The notes: generated by a model not told the origin, from the letters alone. A stretch of DNA of 64,000 nt from Herbiconiux oxytropis (GCF_024979315.1 NZ_JANLCK010000007.1:124001-188000), one strand, 5' to 3'; shown: positions 16,232 to 28,693, counted from the first letter of the stretch. Numbers and translations are program-made.

Positions 16232-16292
16232 TAGCCGAACCGACTTTCATCATATGCAAGTCAGCGCGATCAACGAAGGAGTTGGGTCAGGG

Positions 16293-17831
16293 ATGACAGG
16301 CGAACGCGAATCGATCACCACGGTCATGGCGAACGGGGGGCGACCCCCGGGCAGCCGCCGTGAGATCAAGATCATCGACACCACGCTGCGCGACGCGCAC
16401 CAGAGCCTCTGGGCCACCCGGATGCGCACCGAGCACATCGTGCAGATGGTTCCCGACTTCGACAAGGTCGGCTTCGAGCAGGTCGACCTCGTCGCCCCGA
16501 TCCAGTTCGACGTGGCCGTGCGCTACCTCAAGGAGGATCCGTGGGAGCGGGTGCGGCTCGCCCACCAGCACGCCCCGAACTCCACCTTCCGGGCCCTCAT
16601 CCGCTCGAAGAACATCGCGGCCTTCGACTTCCTCGCCGACGACGTGATCGAGGCCTGGGTGGAGAGCCTCTACAAGAACGGGTTCCGCATCATCGGCTCG
16701 TTCGACGGGCTCAACGACGTCGACAACATCGCTCCCGGCCTCATCCGCGCCAAGGAGCTCGGCGCCTCGACCTTCGGCGCCGTCTCGTTCTGCGAGAGCC
16801 CGGTGCACACCGACGAGCTCTTCGTGGCGAAGGCGATCGAACTGATCGAGAAGGCCGACGTCGACGCCATCATGCTGAAGGACGCGGGCGGCCTGCTGAC
16901 CCCGGATCGCATCCGCACCCTCGTGCCCGCGCTCAAGAGCGTGATCGGCGACCGGCCGCTCGAGATCCACAGCCACTGCCTCACCGGGCTCGCCCCGCTG
17001 GTCTACCTCGAGGCCGTCGAGCTCGGCGCCGACGCCCTGCACACCTCGATCGCCCCGATGGCGAACGGCGCCGCCCAGCCCTCCACGCAGGACATCGTGA
17101 GCGACCTGCGCGCGCTCGGCTACGTCGTGAACGTCGACGACGAGCGGATCGAGACCATCAGCCGCCAGCTCATCGACATCGCCGAGGCGGAGGGCAAGCC
17201 CGTGGGCCACCCGGTGGCCTACAACGGTCTGCACTTCATGCACCAGCTGCCCGGCGGCATGCTCTCGAACTTCCACTCCCAGCTCGCGACCGCCGGCCTC
17301 TCGCACCGATTCACCGAGCTCCTCTACGAGGTCGCCCGGGTGCGCGAGGAGCTCGCCTTCCCGATCATGATCACGCCCTTCGCCCAGTTCGTGGGCACCC
17401 AGGCCGTGATGAACGTCATCTCGGGCGAGCGCTACAAGCTCGTGCCGAACGAGATCAAGAAGTACGCCCTCGGCTACTACGGTGAACTGCTCGGCCCCAT
17501 CGATCCGGAGGTGCTCGAGAAGATCATCGCGAACGGATCCTCCACGATCGATCTCGTGCCGGCCCCGATCGAGCCCATGCTGCCGGATCTCCGGCGCCGC
17601 TTCCCCGACGAGGGGATCGACCTGCTGCTGCTGCGCGCCATGTTCGCGGGCACCCAGGTCGACGAGATGATCCGCACGGTCAAGGCCGGCGGCAACCCCG
17701 ACGAGGTCTACGGCCCCATCCTCGGTCTCGTCAAATCGCTCTACGAGAAGAGCTCGGCCGGCCGGCAGTCGCTGACCGTCGGCGAACTGCACATCAGCAT
17801 CACAAAAGGAGACAGTGAACATGCCGCTTGA
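16293..17831 (+). CDS. Biotin-dependent carboxyltransferase subunit (transcarboxylase 5S / oxaloacetate decarboxylase alpha-like)
   Basis: 512 residues. Pyruvate-carboxyltransferase TIM barrel: IIDTTLRDAHQSLWATRMRT at the N-terminus, a LKDAGGLLTP strand carrying the catalytic-lysine loop, and the metal-binding IHSHCLTG (His-x-His), then a PYC_OADA-like C-terminal domain. The family moves CO2 from carboxybiotin to a ketone-type acceptor (pyruvate in known members). Canonical DGHQSLLATRM and HCHATTG are changed to DAHQSLWATRM and HSHCLTG, so the acceptor may not be pyruvate. AAGGAG lies 11 nt before ATG 16293. It overlaps the biotin carrier gene by 11 bp. With the BCCP and BC genes it makes a complete three-subunit carboxylase; the downstream CoA-transferase and thiolase suggest a 3-oxoacid product. 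Confidence 0.9.
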   Translation: MTGERESITTVMANGGRPPGSRREIKIIDTTLRDAHQSLWATRMRTEHIVQMVPDFDKVGFEQVDLVAPIQFDVAVRYLKEDPWERVRLAHQHAPNSTFRALIRSKNIAAFDFLADDVIEAWVESLYKNGFRIIGSFDGLNDVDNIAPGLIRAKELGASTFGAVSFCESPVHTDELFVAKAIELIEKADVDAIMLKDAGGLLTPDRIRTLVPALKSVIGDRPLEIHSHCLTGLAPLVYLEAVELGADALHTSIAPMANGAAQPSTQDIVSDLRALGYVVNVDDERIETISRQLIDIAEAEGKPVGHPVAYNGLHFMHQLPGGMLSNFHSQLATAGLSHRFTELLYEVARVREELAFPIMITPFAQFVGTQAVMNVISGERYKLVPNEIKKYALGYYGELLGPIDPEVLEKIIANGSSTIDLVPAPIEPMLPDLRRRFPDEGIDLLLLRAMFAGTQVDEMIRTVKAGGNPDEVYGPILGLVKSLYEKSSAGRQSLTVGELHISITKGDSEHAA

Positions 17832-18364
17832 CCAGCCCGACATCAAAGAACTCCGAGCCCTCGTCGACTGGGTCAACCTCACCGACGACGTGCGCGAACT
17901 CTCGATCAAGTTCGGCGACGTCGAGCTGTTCGTGTCGCGCGACAGGCAGGCTCCGACCGCTGCGGCGCCTGCTCCGGCTCCGGCCGTTGCGGCGCCTCCC
18001 GCGCCGGCTCCCGCCCCCGCTGCTGCACCGGCGCCCGCTGCGGTCGCCGCCGCAGCTCCGGCTGCCCCCGCTGCACCTCCGGCAGCCGCCGCTCCCGCCG
18101 CCGCCGCCTCTGGTGGCCTCGGCGCCGACGAGGTCGCCGTCAAGGCGCCCATGGTGGGCACCTACTACTCCTCCCCGAAGCCGGGGGCACCGTCGTTCGT
18201 CTCGGTGGGAGACACCGTCACCAAGGGCACGGTGCTCGCGATCGTCGAGGTGATGAAGCTCATGAACAACATCGAGGCCGAGGTCGACGGCACCGTCACG
18301 CAGATCCTGGTCGAGAACGAGCAGGCCGTCGAGTACGGCCAGCCGCTGCTGGTGATCAAGCGCC

Positions 18365-18372
<8 letters not shown>
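17821..18372 (+). CDS. Biotin carboxyl carrier protein (AccB-like)
   Basis: 183 residues. N-terminal region like AccB (PDIKELRALVDWVNLTDDVR), a long Ala/Pro-rich flexible linker (about residues 45-100), then a biotinyl domain with KAPMVGTYYSSPKPGAP and the biotinylation site EVMKLMNN, target Lys146. It carries CO2 between the biotin carboxylase and the carboxyltransferase encoded on either side. ATG 17821 is preferred over GTG 17815 because AGGAG sits 9 nt upstream of the ATG but only 3 nt before the GTG. It overlaps both neighbours (11 bp and 8 bp), implying fixed stoichiometry. Confidence 0.92.
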
Positions 18373-19768
<1,396 letters not shown>

Positions 19769-19778
19769 GGAGACTTCC

Positions 19779-20447
19779 GTGTCCCTCTCAGCAGCCTCCG
19801 GGCGACTCGTCCTCGCCGACCTCGTCGCCCGCCCGTCCACCCGTGCCCGTGCCCTCGCGGTCGACACCACCCTCGTGCTCGCCGGCGTCGCCGTGGTCGC
19901 CCTCCTCGCGAAGGTCTCGTTCTTCATCGGCCCGATCCCCATCACGGGCCAGACCCTCGGCGTCATCGCCGTCGGCGCCGCCCTCGGCTCCCGGCGCGGA
20001 GCAGCCGCGCTGACGACCTACCTCCTGGCAGGCCTCGCCGGCCTCCCCGTGTTCGCCGGCGCCGTGGCGGGCCCGGCCTACGTGCTCGTGCCGTCGTTCG
20101 GCTTCGTGCTCGGGTTCATCCCGGCCGCGTTCGTGGCCGGCTGGTTCGCCGAGCGCGCCTGGGACCGCAAGCCCGTGCTGGCCTTCCTCGGCTTCGTCGC
20201 CGCCTCCGTCATCCCGTTCCTCGTGGGCGTGCCCTACATGGCGCTCATCCTCTCGGCCGTGCTCGGCCAGCCGGTGACCGCCGCGGGTGTGCTCGAGGCC
20301 GGCGTCTGGCCGTTCATCGTGCCCGGCCTCATCAAGGCCGCGGCTGCGGCCCTCATCATCCCCGGGGCGTGGCTCCTCGTGCGCGGCGCCGACAAGACCG
20401 TGGGCCGTTCGGCCGATCGTTCTGCTCGCCGGGCGTCGCGGCGATGA
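19779..20447 (+). CDS. bioY: Biotin transporter substrate-binding component BioY
   Basis: 222 residues, about six membrane helices. The BioY pattern is clear: FFIGPIPITGQTLGVIAVGAALGSRRGAAA and TYLLAGLAGLPVFAGAVAGPAYVLVPSFGFVLGFIPAAF-type helices. BioY is the S-component of ECF biotin importers and can also act alone. GTG start with AAGGAG upstream. Placed between biotin carboxylase and CoA-transferase genes, it probably ensures biotin for the newly made carrier protein when the pathway is induced. The stop overlaps the next start (ATGA). No bioM/bioN genes are present here. Confidence 0.93.
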   Translation: MSLSAASGRLVLADLVARPSTRARALAVDTTLVLAGVAVVALLAKVSFFIGPIPITGQTLGVIAVGAALGSRRGAAALTTYLLAGLAGLPVFAGAVAGPAYVLVPSFGFVLGFIPAAFVAGWFAERAWDRKPVLAFLGFVAASVIPFLVGVPYMALILSAVLGQPVTAAGVLEAGVWPFIVPGLIKAAAAALIIPGAWLLVRGADKTVGRSADRSARRASRR

Positions 20448-21208
20448 TCGACAAGACGGTCGCGGGCACCGCAGAGGCCGTGGCCGGCATCGCCGACGGC
20501 TCGACGGTGATGATCGGCGGATTCGGCCGGGCGGGCCAGCCGGTCGAGCTCATCGACGCCCTCATCGAGCAGGGCGCGGGCGACCTCACCATCGTGAGCA
20601 ACAACGCCGGCAACGGCGACACCGGCATCGCGGCCCTGCTGGCGGAAGGACGGGTGCGCAAGGTGATCTGCTCGTTCCCCCGCCAGCACGACTCCTGGGT
20701 GTTCGATCGGCTCTACCGGGCGGGCGAGCTCGAGCTCGAGCTCGTTCCTCAGGGCAACCTGGCGGAGCGCATCCGGGCGGCCGGTGCAGGCATCGGTGCG
20801 TTCTACAGCCCCACCGGCGTGGGCACCCTGCTCGCGGAGGGCAAGGAGGAGCGCACCATCGACGGTCGGCGCTACCTGCTCGAGCATCCGATCCGGGCCG
20901 ACGTGGCCCTCGTGGCCGCGTATCGCGGCGACCGCTGGGGCAACCTCGTCTACCGGGAGACGGCACGCAACTTCGGGCCGATCATGTCGGCCGCGGCCAC
21001 CACCACGGTGGTGCAGGTCGATGAACTGGTGGAGCTCGGCGCCCTGGATCCGGAGAGCGTCGCGACGCCCGGCATCCACGTCGACCGCGTGGTGGCCGTC
21101 GGCTACCGGCCGTGGATCGACGAGGGCCGGTTCGTGGGAGGCGTCGACGTGAACGGGTCGCCGCTCGAGCAGAGCCCCGAGTCGTCGGTGGCGGGAGCAG
21201 CGCGATGA
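20444..21208 (+). CDS. 3-oxoacid CoA-transferase subunit A
   Basis: 254 residues. Family I CoA-transferase alpha subunit: SVMIGGFGRAGQP-type loop (DGSTVMIGGFG), DLTIVSNNAGNGDTGIAALL, SFPRQHDSW, ELELELVPQGNLAERIRAAG and FYSPTGVGT, as in ScoA/PcaI/AtoD. Together with the B subunit it moves CoA from succinyl-CoA or acetyl-CoA to a 3-oxoacid such as acetoacetate or beta-ketoadipate. ATG 20444 forms ATGA with the bioY stop, and its own stop forms ATGA with the next gene. Acetoacetate versus oxoadipate cannot be told by eye. Confidence 0.93.
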   Translation: MIDKTVAGTAEAVAGIADGSTVMIGGFGRAGQPVELIDALIEQGAGDLTIVSNNAGNGDTGIAALLAEGRVRKVICSFPRQHDSWVFDRLYRAGELELELVPQGNLAERIRAAGAGIGAFYSPTGVGTLLAEGKEERTIDGRRYLLEHPIRADVALVAAYRGDRWGNLVYRETARNFGPIMSAAATTTVVQVDELVELGALDPESVATPGIHVDRVVAVGYRPWIDEGRFVGGVDVNGSPLEQSPESSVAGAAR

Positions 21209-21864
21209 CCGGACTCTCGCGCGACGAGCTCGCCCGGCGCATCGCCGCCGACATCCCCGAGGGCGCCTACGTGAACCTCGGCATCGGGGCCCCGACCCTC
21301 GTGGCCAACCACCTGCCCCAGGATCTCGAGATCATCCTGCACACCGAGAACGGCCTGCTCGGCATGGGGCCGGCCCCCGAGCCCGGGCGGGTCGACCCCG
21401 ACCTCATCAACGCGGGCAAGCAGCCCGTGACGGCGCTCCCCGGCGCCGCGTACTTCCACCACGCCGACTCGTTCGGCATGATGCGCGGCGGCCACCTCGA
21501 CATCTGCGTGCTCGGCGCGTTCCAGGTGAGCGAGCAGGGCGACCTCGCCAACTGGTCGACGGGCGAGCCCGGAGCGATCCCCGCGGTGGGTGGAGCGATG
21601 GACCTCGCGATCGGCGCGAAGCAGGTCTTCGTCATGACCGATCTGCTGACCAGGGACGGCGCGTCGAAGATCGTCGCCGAGTGCACCTATCCGTTGACCG
21701 GGGTCGCGTGCGTCTCCCGGATCTACACCGGCGACGCCGTGTTCGACGTGACCGGCGAGGGCCTCCGGGTGCGCGAGGTGTTCGGCGAGCACACGGTCGC
21801 CTCGCTCGAGAAGCTGACCGGGTTGACGCTGCAGGCACCTGCAGAGCAAGGAGGATCGCGATGA
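21205..21864 (+). CDS. 3-oxoacid CoA-transferase subunit B
   Basis: 219 residues. Beta subunit of a family I CoA-transferase: DIPEGAYVNLGIGAPTLVAN, the catalytic Glu in HTENGLLGMG, and SFGMMRGGHLDICVLGAFQV near the middle, as in ScoB/PcaJ/AtoA. The catalytic glutamate is intact. It overlaps the A subunit and the thiolase gene by 4 bp each (ATGA), giving a continuous coupled set BioY-A-B-thiolase. Confidence 0.94.
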   Translation: MTGLSRDELARRIAADIPEGAYVNLGIGAPTLVANHLPQDLEIILHTENGLLGMGPAPEPGRVDPDLINAGKQPVTALPGAAYFHHADSFGMMRGGHLDICVLGAFQVSEQGDLANWSTGEPGAIPAVGGAMDLAIGAKQVFVMTDLLTRDGASKIVAECTYPLTGVACVSRIYTGDAVFDVTGEGLRVREVFGEHTVASLEKLTGLTLQAPAEQGGSR

Positions 21865-23030
21865 CCGTGAGCGTCGTGCACGACGCCGTGCGCACACCGT
21901 TCGGCCGGGCCGGAGGCGCCCTCTCGGGCGTGCGTCCCGACGATCTCGCGGCCGTGGTGATGGCCTCGATCGTGGAGCGTTCGGGGCTGGACCCTGCCCG
22001 CATCGACGACGTGATCTTCGGCGACGCCAACCAGGCCGGTGAGGACAACCGCAACGTGGCGCGCTTCGGTGCGCTGCTCGCAGGATTCCCCACGAGCGTG
22101 ACGGGCACCACGGTCAACCGGCTCTGCGCCTCGTCGCTCGAGGCCGTCATCCAGGGTTCGCGCGCCATCGAGGCGGGCGACGCGCAGGTGGTGCTCGCCG
22201 GCGGGGTCGAGTCGATGAGCCGGGCCCCCTACGTGGTCGAGAAGTCGCCGAAGCCCTGGCCTGCGAGCGGCAACCCCACGCTCTGGAACACGTCGATCGG
22301 GTGGCGGATGACGAATCCGGCACTCCCCACCGAGTGGACGGTCAGCAACGGCGAGGCCGCCGAGCGCATCGCGCGCGCCTGGCACATCTCGCGCGAGCAG
22401 CAGGATGAGTTCGCCCTGCGGTCGCACCGCCTTGCGGCCGAGGCCTGGGCCTCGGGCCTGCTCGACGGCGAGATCGTGCAGGTCGCAGGGTCGCCGCTCG
22501 AGCGCGACGAGGGCATCCGCGAGGGCACCACCCTGGAGCGGCTCGCGGCGCTGAAGCCCCTGTTCGCCGCCGACGGATCGGTGACCGCCGGCAACTCGTC
22601 GTCGATCAACGACGGGGCATCCGCCGTGCTCATCGCCGCCGAGGGAGTGCTCGAGGGCGAGCCGCTCGCGCGCATCACCGGCCGCGCCGCGCACGGGGTC
22701 GATCCGCAGGACTTTCCGATCGCCCCCGTCGAGGCGGCGAACAAGGCGCTCGCGCGGGCGGGCCGCAGCTGGGCCGACGTCGATGTCGTGGAGCTCAACG
22801 AGGCGTTCGCCTCGCAGTCGCTCGCGTGCCTCGCAGGCTGGCCCGACCTCGATCCGGAGAAGCTCAACGCCCACGGCGGTGCGCTCGCCATCGGGCATCC
22901 GCTCGGCGCATCGGGCGGCCGGGTGATCGGTCGCGCGGCGCACGAGCTGGCGCGGCGCGGAGGCGGGGTCGCTGTCGTGGCGGTCTGCATCGGTGTGGGC
23001 CAGGGCCTCGCCGTGGTGCTCGAGCGCTGA
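21861..23030 (+). CDS. Acetyl-CoA acetyltransferase / 3-oxoacyl-CoA thiolase
   Basis: 389 residues. Acyl-accepting Cys89 in NRLCASSLEAV, substrate loop GVESMSRAPYV, catalytic His in NAHGGALAIGHPLGASGGR, and second Cys in CIGVGQG. It cleaves 3-oxoacyl-CoA with free CoA, giving acetyl-CoA plus a shortened acyl-CoA. Directly coupled to the CoA-transferase, it completes 3-oxoacid to acyl-CoA + acetyl-CoA conversion. Similar to PcaF and AtoB; length is normal. Confidence 0.94.
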   Translation: MTVSVVHDAVRTPFGRAGGALSGVRPDDLAAVVMASIVERSGLDPARIDDVIFGDANQAGEDNRNVARFGALLAGFPTSVTGTTVNRLCASSLEAVIQGSRAIEAGDAQVVLAGGVESMSRAPYVVEKSPKPWPASGNPTLWNTSIGWRMTNPALPTEWTVSNGEAAERIARAWHISREQQDEFALRSHRLAAEAWASGLLDGEIVQVAGSPLERDEGIREGTTLERLAALKPLFAADGSVTAGNSSSINDGASAVLIAAEGVLEGEPLARITGRAAHGVDPQDFPIAPVEAANKALARAGRSWADVDVVELNEAFASQSLACLAGWPDLDPEKLNAHGGALAIGHPLGASGGRVIGRAAHELARRGGGVAVVAVCIGVGQGLAVVLER

Positions 23031-23063
23031 CCGGGATCCGACCCCTATAAGAGAGGAACGACG

Positions 23064-23603
23064 ATGAACAATGCTGCAGAAGCCACCCCCGACGAGGCCG
23101 CGATCCCGTATCGGGGTGAGCAGCCCTTCGGCATGGTCGACGACCTCGTGGTGCCCGGTGCCCTCTCGCTCGACGACGACGAGCGGTTCTGGGTGCCCCA
23201 GTCGAAGGACGTCTCGTTCAAGCCGCTCGTGCTCTCGGTGAGCCAGGGCTACTTCGTGAACGTGCTCCGGGTGCGCAAGAACGGCATCCTGTCGCGGCAC
23301 CGGCACGCGGGGCCCGTGCACGCCACCGTGCTGCGCGGTCGCTGGCACTACCTCGAGCACAGCTGGTGGGCGGAGGAGGGCTCCTACGCGTTCGAGCCGC
23401 CGGGAGACATCCACACCCTCGAGATCCCGGACGACGTGGAGGAGATGGCGACGCTGTTCCACGTCACGGGCGCCTACATCTACGTCGACCCCGACGGGAA
23501 CCCGACGGGTGTGGAGGACGTCTTCACGAAGATCGAGAACGCGCGCGCCCACTACGAGCGCGTGGGGCTCGGGGCGTCGTACGTGGAGCAGTTCATCCGG
23601 TGA
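23064..23603 (+). CDS. Cupin dioxygenase, 2,4'-dihydroxyacetophenone dioxygenase / acetylacetone-cleaving type
   Basis: 179 residues. Single cupin barrel with an apparent three-His metal site, H79 and H81 in SRHRHAGPVH and H117 in PPGDIHTLEIP, the facial triad known in the diketone-cleaving enzyme Dke1 and dihydroxyacetophenone dioxygenase, which cleave C-C bonds next to carbonyls. Length and the GRWHYLEHSWWAEEGSY segment fit that family. It is the last gene of the carboxylase operon, 33 bp after the thiolase. It may cleave a dicarbonyl or hydroxyketone to an acid for the CoA-transferase. Exact substrate unknown; a non-catalytic cupin is possible. Confidence 0.8.
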   Translation: MNNAAEATPDEAAIPYRGEQPFGMVDDLVVPGALSLDDDERFWVPQSKDVSFKPLVLSVSQGYFVNVLRVRKNGILSRHRHAGPVHATVLRGRWHYLEHSWWAEEGSYAFEPPGDIHTLEIPDDVEEMATLFHVTGAYIYVDPDGNPTGVEDVFTKIENARAHYERVGLGASYVEQFIR

Positions 23604-23609
23604 CGGCGA

Positions 23610-25535
<1,926 letters not shown>

Positions 25536-25642
25536 TGACCTCCATGTCGAGAGTGTTCGAGCGACTCGCGTTGCCTGACCGAATCGGTCCAGCTAGTGTG
25601 ACCACATCGAGGTGGACCCACTAGGTTCCAAAGGCGGTATCC

Positions 25643-26443
25643 ATGCACCCCCTCACGTTGCGACCCGACGACACCGAACTGGTGAGACAGGGGGCCAGGT
25701 CTGCGCGACGGACAGCCGGCGCATCGGTCGTGTTCGGAGGTCTCCGCAAAGACGACGGCGTCCGGGTGACGGTCACGGTCGGCGCTCGCACGAAAGAGCT
25801 GGAGAGCATCGTCGTTCGCCGCTCTCTCGGTCTGGGCGGAGCCGCCTGGGACGCCCAGAAGCCCCTCGGGGTCGCCGACTACCGGTCCGCTGACACCATC
25901 TCGCACGATTTCGATGCCCAGATCCTCGGAGAAGACATCGCGCGGCTCACCGTCGCACCCATCATCGTCGACCGCCGGCTCAGAGGTCTGCTCTACGCAG
26001 GTGAACGGGATCCGGCTCGAAGCCTCCACAGCGAGCCCCTCATCGCCATCGCGAAGGACATCGCCGAGGAACTGCGCATCAGAGACATCGTCGACGAACG
26101 CCTGAAGGTTCGGCACAATGCGACCGCACGGCGGGAGCCGCCGGAAGAGCTCTGGCAGAGCCTCTCCAGAATCGCAGACACCACAAGCGATGAAGGGGCA
26201 GCCCGTGAGCTGAGAACTCTGTTCCACGCGCATCTGCATTCCGGTGAGAACGGCCTGCTCACCTCCAGGCAGCGCGACGTGCTGGACCTCGTGGCCCTGG
26301 GCCTGACGAACGACGACATCGGCGCGAGACTCGGGCTGTCCCCGCTCACCGTCAAGAGCTATCTGCGCACCGTCATGGCGAACCTCGGGGTGGGAAACCG
26401 CCTCCAGGCCGTTCTGGAGGCGCGCAGACGAGGGGCCCTGTGA
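25643..26443 (+). CDS. LuxR-family regulator, RamA-like (acetate metabolism)
   Basis: 266 residues. N-terminal GAF-like sensor region (SVVFGGLRKDDGVRVTVTVG to VAPIIVDRRLRGLLYAGERD) and a C-terminal LuxR HTH (LTSRQRDVLDLVALGLTNDD, LSPLTVKSYLRTVMANL). No receiver domain, so it is not a classical response regulator. This layout and size fit the RamA group of corynebacteria, which control acetate and acetyl-CoA genes. Divergent placement against acs supports that role. RBS AAAGGCGG. Direct control of acs is inference. Confidence 0.85.
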   Translation: MHPLTLRPDDTELVRQGARSARRTAGASVVFGGLRKDDGVRVTVTVGARTKELESIVVRRSLGLGGAAWDAQKPLGVADYRSADTISHDFDAQILGEDIARLTVAPIIVDRRLRGLLYAGERDPARSLHSEPLIAIAKDIAEELRIRDIVDERLKVRHNATARREPPEELWQSLSRIADTTSDEGAARELRTLFHAHLHSGENGLLTSRQRDVLDLVALGLTNDDIGARLGLSPLTVKSYLRTVMANLGVGNRLQAVLEARRRGAL

Positions 26444-26622
26444 CGCGCGATGGTGCCGCATCGCCGCGCCCGGGGATTCCGAGTCGCAGCCGAACGACCG
26501 GACCGCCGGATGGCGGTCGTCGGCACCCAACCGTGGACAGGTGGCGGTAGCGACCGGCCTCGACGACGCGACAGGATCGGTGGAGGGCCACGACGAGGTG
26601 GCCGCGACCAATGGAGGTCTCG

Positions 26623-27597
26623 ATGAGCACAACCGTCCACTCCGCTCCACCGTTCGATGTCGAACTGGGAGCGGTTCTCGCCGCGATCGGCGAGAACCTC
26701 CCTCCGACCATCACGCCGGACCTGATCGGCCCGCTGCGCCAGGGAGGCCTCGGCGCCCCGCCGATCTCCGACCTCATCGGAGACCGCCCGATCGAGCACG
26801 TCGAGCGCACCGTCGCCGGGCCCGACGGCGCCCCCGACATCACCCTCTCCATCTTCCGTCGTACCGACCACGCGGGGGGCGGCCCTGGCATCTACCACAC
26901 CCACGGTGGTGGCATGATCATCGGCGACCGCTTCACCGGTGCCGACGAGTTCCTGTCCTGGGTGCTCGAGTTCGATGCAGTCGTCGTCTCGGTCGAATAC
27001 CGATTGGCGCCGGAGAACCCCGATCCGGCGCCCGTCGACGACTGCTATGCCGGACTCGTGTGGTTCGCCGAGCACGCCGACGAGCTCGGGGTCGACCCCG
27101 ACCGCATCGTCATCGGCGGCGCGAGCGCCGGCGGTGGTCTCGCGGCAGGCACGGCCCTCAAGGCGCGCGACCTCGGGGGCCCCGCCATCGCCGGGCAGCT
27201 GCTGATCTATCCCATGATCGACGACCGCAACGAGACGGTCTCGAGCCACCAGATCGATGGAGTGGGCGTGTGGGATCGCGGGAGCAACGACACCGGCTGG
27301 AACGCTCTCCTCGGCGACCGTCGCGGCACCGATGACGTCTCGATCTACGCCGCACCGGCGCGTGCGAAGGATCTGACCGGTCTGCCGCCGGCGTTCATCG
27401 ATGTCGCGTCCGCGGAGGTCTTCCGCGACGAAGACGTCGCCTACGCCACGAGGATCTGGGAACAGGGTGGAATCGCCGAGCTGCACGTGTGGCCGGGTGG
27501 CTTCCACGGCTTCGACGCCATGTCACCTCAGGCGACCCTGTCGCTGCAGGCGCGGGCGGCCCGTGTGGCGTGGCTGCACCGACTCCTGGGCGCCTGA
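26623..27597 (+). CDS. Alpha/beta hydrolase, hormone-sensitive-lipase (HSL) family esterase
   Basis: 324 residues. Oxyanion motif YHTHGGGMIIG, nucleophile Ser in GGASAGGGLAAG, acidic residue in ASAEVFRDED and catalytic His in WPGGFHGFD, a complete HSL catalytic set. ATG 26623 is preferred: GGAGG at 26613-26617 with a 5-nt spacer. No signal peptide, so cytoplasmic. It hydrolyses short acyl or lactone esters in known relatives, which could follow a Baeyer-Villiger step. A 179-bp upstream gap separates it from the RamA-like gene and shows no obvious motif. A strong hairpin follows. Confidence 0.9.
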   Translation: MSTTVHSAPPFDVELGAVLAAIGENLPPTITPDLIGPLRQGGLGAPPISDLIGDRPIEHVERTVAGPDGAPDITLSIFRRTDHAGGGPGIYHTHGGGMIIGDRFTGADEFLSWVLEFDAVVVSVEYRLAPENPDPAPVDDCYAGLVWFAEHADELGVDPDRIVIGGASAGGGLAAGTALKARDLGGPAIAGQLLIYPMIDDRNETVSSHQIDGVGVWDRGSNDTGWNALLGDRRGTDDVSIYAAPARAKDLTGLPPAFIDVASAEVFRDEDVAYATRIWEQGGIAELHVWPGGFHGFDAMSPQATLSLQARAARVAWLHRLLGA

Positions 27598-27611
27598 GCC
27601 GCCATCATCGA

Positions 27612-27643
27612 TGCCCCACCCGGCACAGGGCTAGGGTGGGGCA
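27612..27643 (+). terminator. Hairpin terminator after esterase gene
   Basis: Perfect 10-bp stem TGCCCCACCC / GGGTGGGGCA with a 12-nt loop, 14 bp after the esterase stop. No T-run follows, as is common in high-GC actinobacteria. Confidence 0.6.
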
Positions 27644-27670
27644 CCAGACCTCTATCAATGGGCGGTCAGG

Positions 27671-28693
27671 ATGCAGGAACTGGTGGGGCGCCTCACGGCC
27701 CTCGATGCCGAAGCGACGGAGACGCTCAAGGTCATCGCCTATTTCGACGCCCTCGTCGACGGTCACGCGAGCCTCCACGTCCTCGTGCGGGGTGCAGCGA
27801 TCCTGAGCGGATGCGCGACCGGCTTCGTCGCCGACGACCGCTCCTTGCGTGTCGACGCCGCGGGCATGCGATCCACGGGCTCCGTCGACGTGTCCGACCT
27901 GCGCTCGAGTTGGCCCTCGCACGGCTTCGGCGATGCCGGCCTCGCCTGGATCGAGCGCGACGGACCCGCCCACGCCAACGACGGCATGATCCTCGAGCGC
28001 CTCGCCATCGCACTCGACATCGCCGTGGAGCGCACCTCACCCGCCGCGGCTTCGCGCCGAGCCCTCAGCACGCTCGTCGACCCCGACTCCTCCGCCGACA
28101 CCCGCCTCGAGGCCGCAGGGCGACTCCACCTCGACACGACGGGATCGACCCGCTATCGGGTGATAGCTACTCCCGCTTCGGCTGCGGCGACCGGCCCGAG
28201 CATCGTCATCGGTTCCCCTGCGGGCCACGTGCGGGTCTTCGTTCGAGAGGTCTCCAGCGAACCGGGTTCCTACGAGCGCGCAGGGATCGGCATCGCGACG
28301 GCATCAGACGGGCTGGACCGCTCGAGCGCGTCTGCTCTCACCGCGCTGCGGCTCACGTCGCGGTACGAGCTGGTCGTCCACGCCGACCAGTTGGGGGCGG
28401 CGCGGGTGTTCGTCGAGACGGTCGACGACCACGCGCTGGAGGCGCCGGATGTCCAAGCCCTCGCGGAGCTCATCCGCTCCCAGCCACGAGCGGAGCACCT
28501 GCTCCATGCCATCACGGGCACGGACAGTCTTCGAGCCGTGGCTCTGGAACTCGGACTGCACCACTCGACGGTGCAGGCGAGAGTCGCCGCCCTGGGGGAG
28601 ACGTTGGGTTTCGACATCCGGTCACCCCGCGGGCGCACGCGGCTCTCCCTGGCGCTCCTGCTGCACCGATTCTCCGCCGCCCGCTTCGACTGA
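27671..28693 (+). CDS. PucR/CdaR-like helix-turn-helix regulator
   Basis: 340 residues. The N-terminal 250 residues look like a GAF-type or unclassified sensor module. The C-terminus LLHAITGTDSLRAVALELGL + HHSTVQARVAALGETLGFDI matches the PucR C-terminal HTH (HTH_30), where a repeated short helix pair ends the protein. Such regulators respond to small metabolites. Terminator before it suggests its own promoter. It converges with metY (22 bp). Target genes are not evident; the esterase is the closest candidate. Confidence 0.8.
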   Translation: MQELVGRLTALDAEATETLKVIAYFDALVDGHASLHVLVRGAAILSGCATGFVADDRSLRVDAAGMRSTGSVDVSDLRSSWPSHGFGDAGLAWIERDGPAHANDGMILERLAIALDIAVERTSPAAASRRALSTLVDPDSSADTRLEAAGRLHLDTTGSTRYRVIATPASAAATGPSIVIGSPAGHVRVFVREVSSEPGSYERAGIGIATASDGLDRSSASALTALRLTSRYELVVHADQLGAARVFVETVDDHALEAPDVQALAELIRSQPRAEHLLHAITGTDSLRAVALELGLHHSTVQARVAALGETLGFDIRSPRGRTRLSLALLLHRFSAARFD

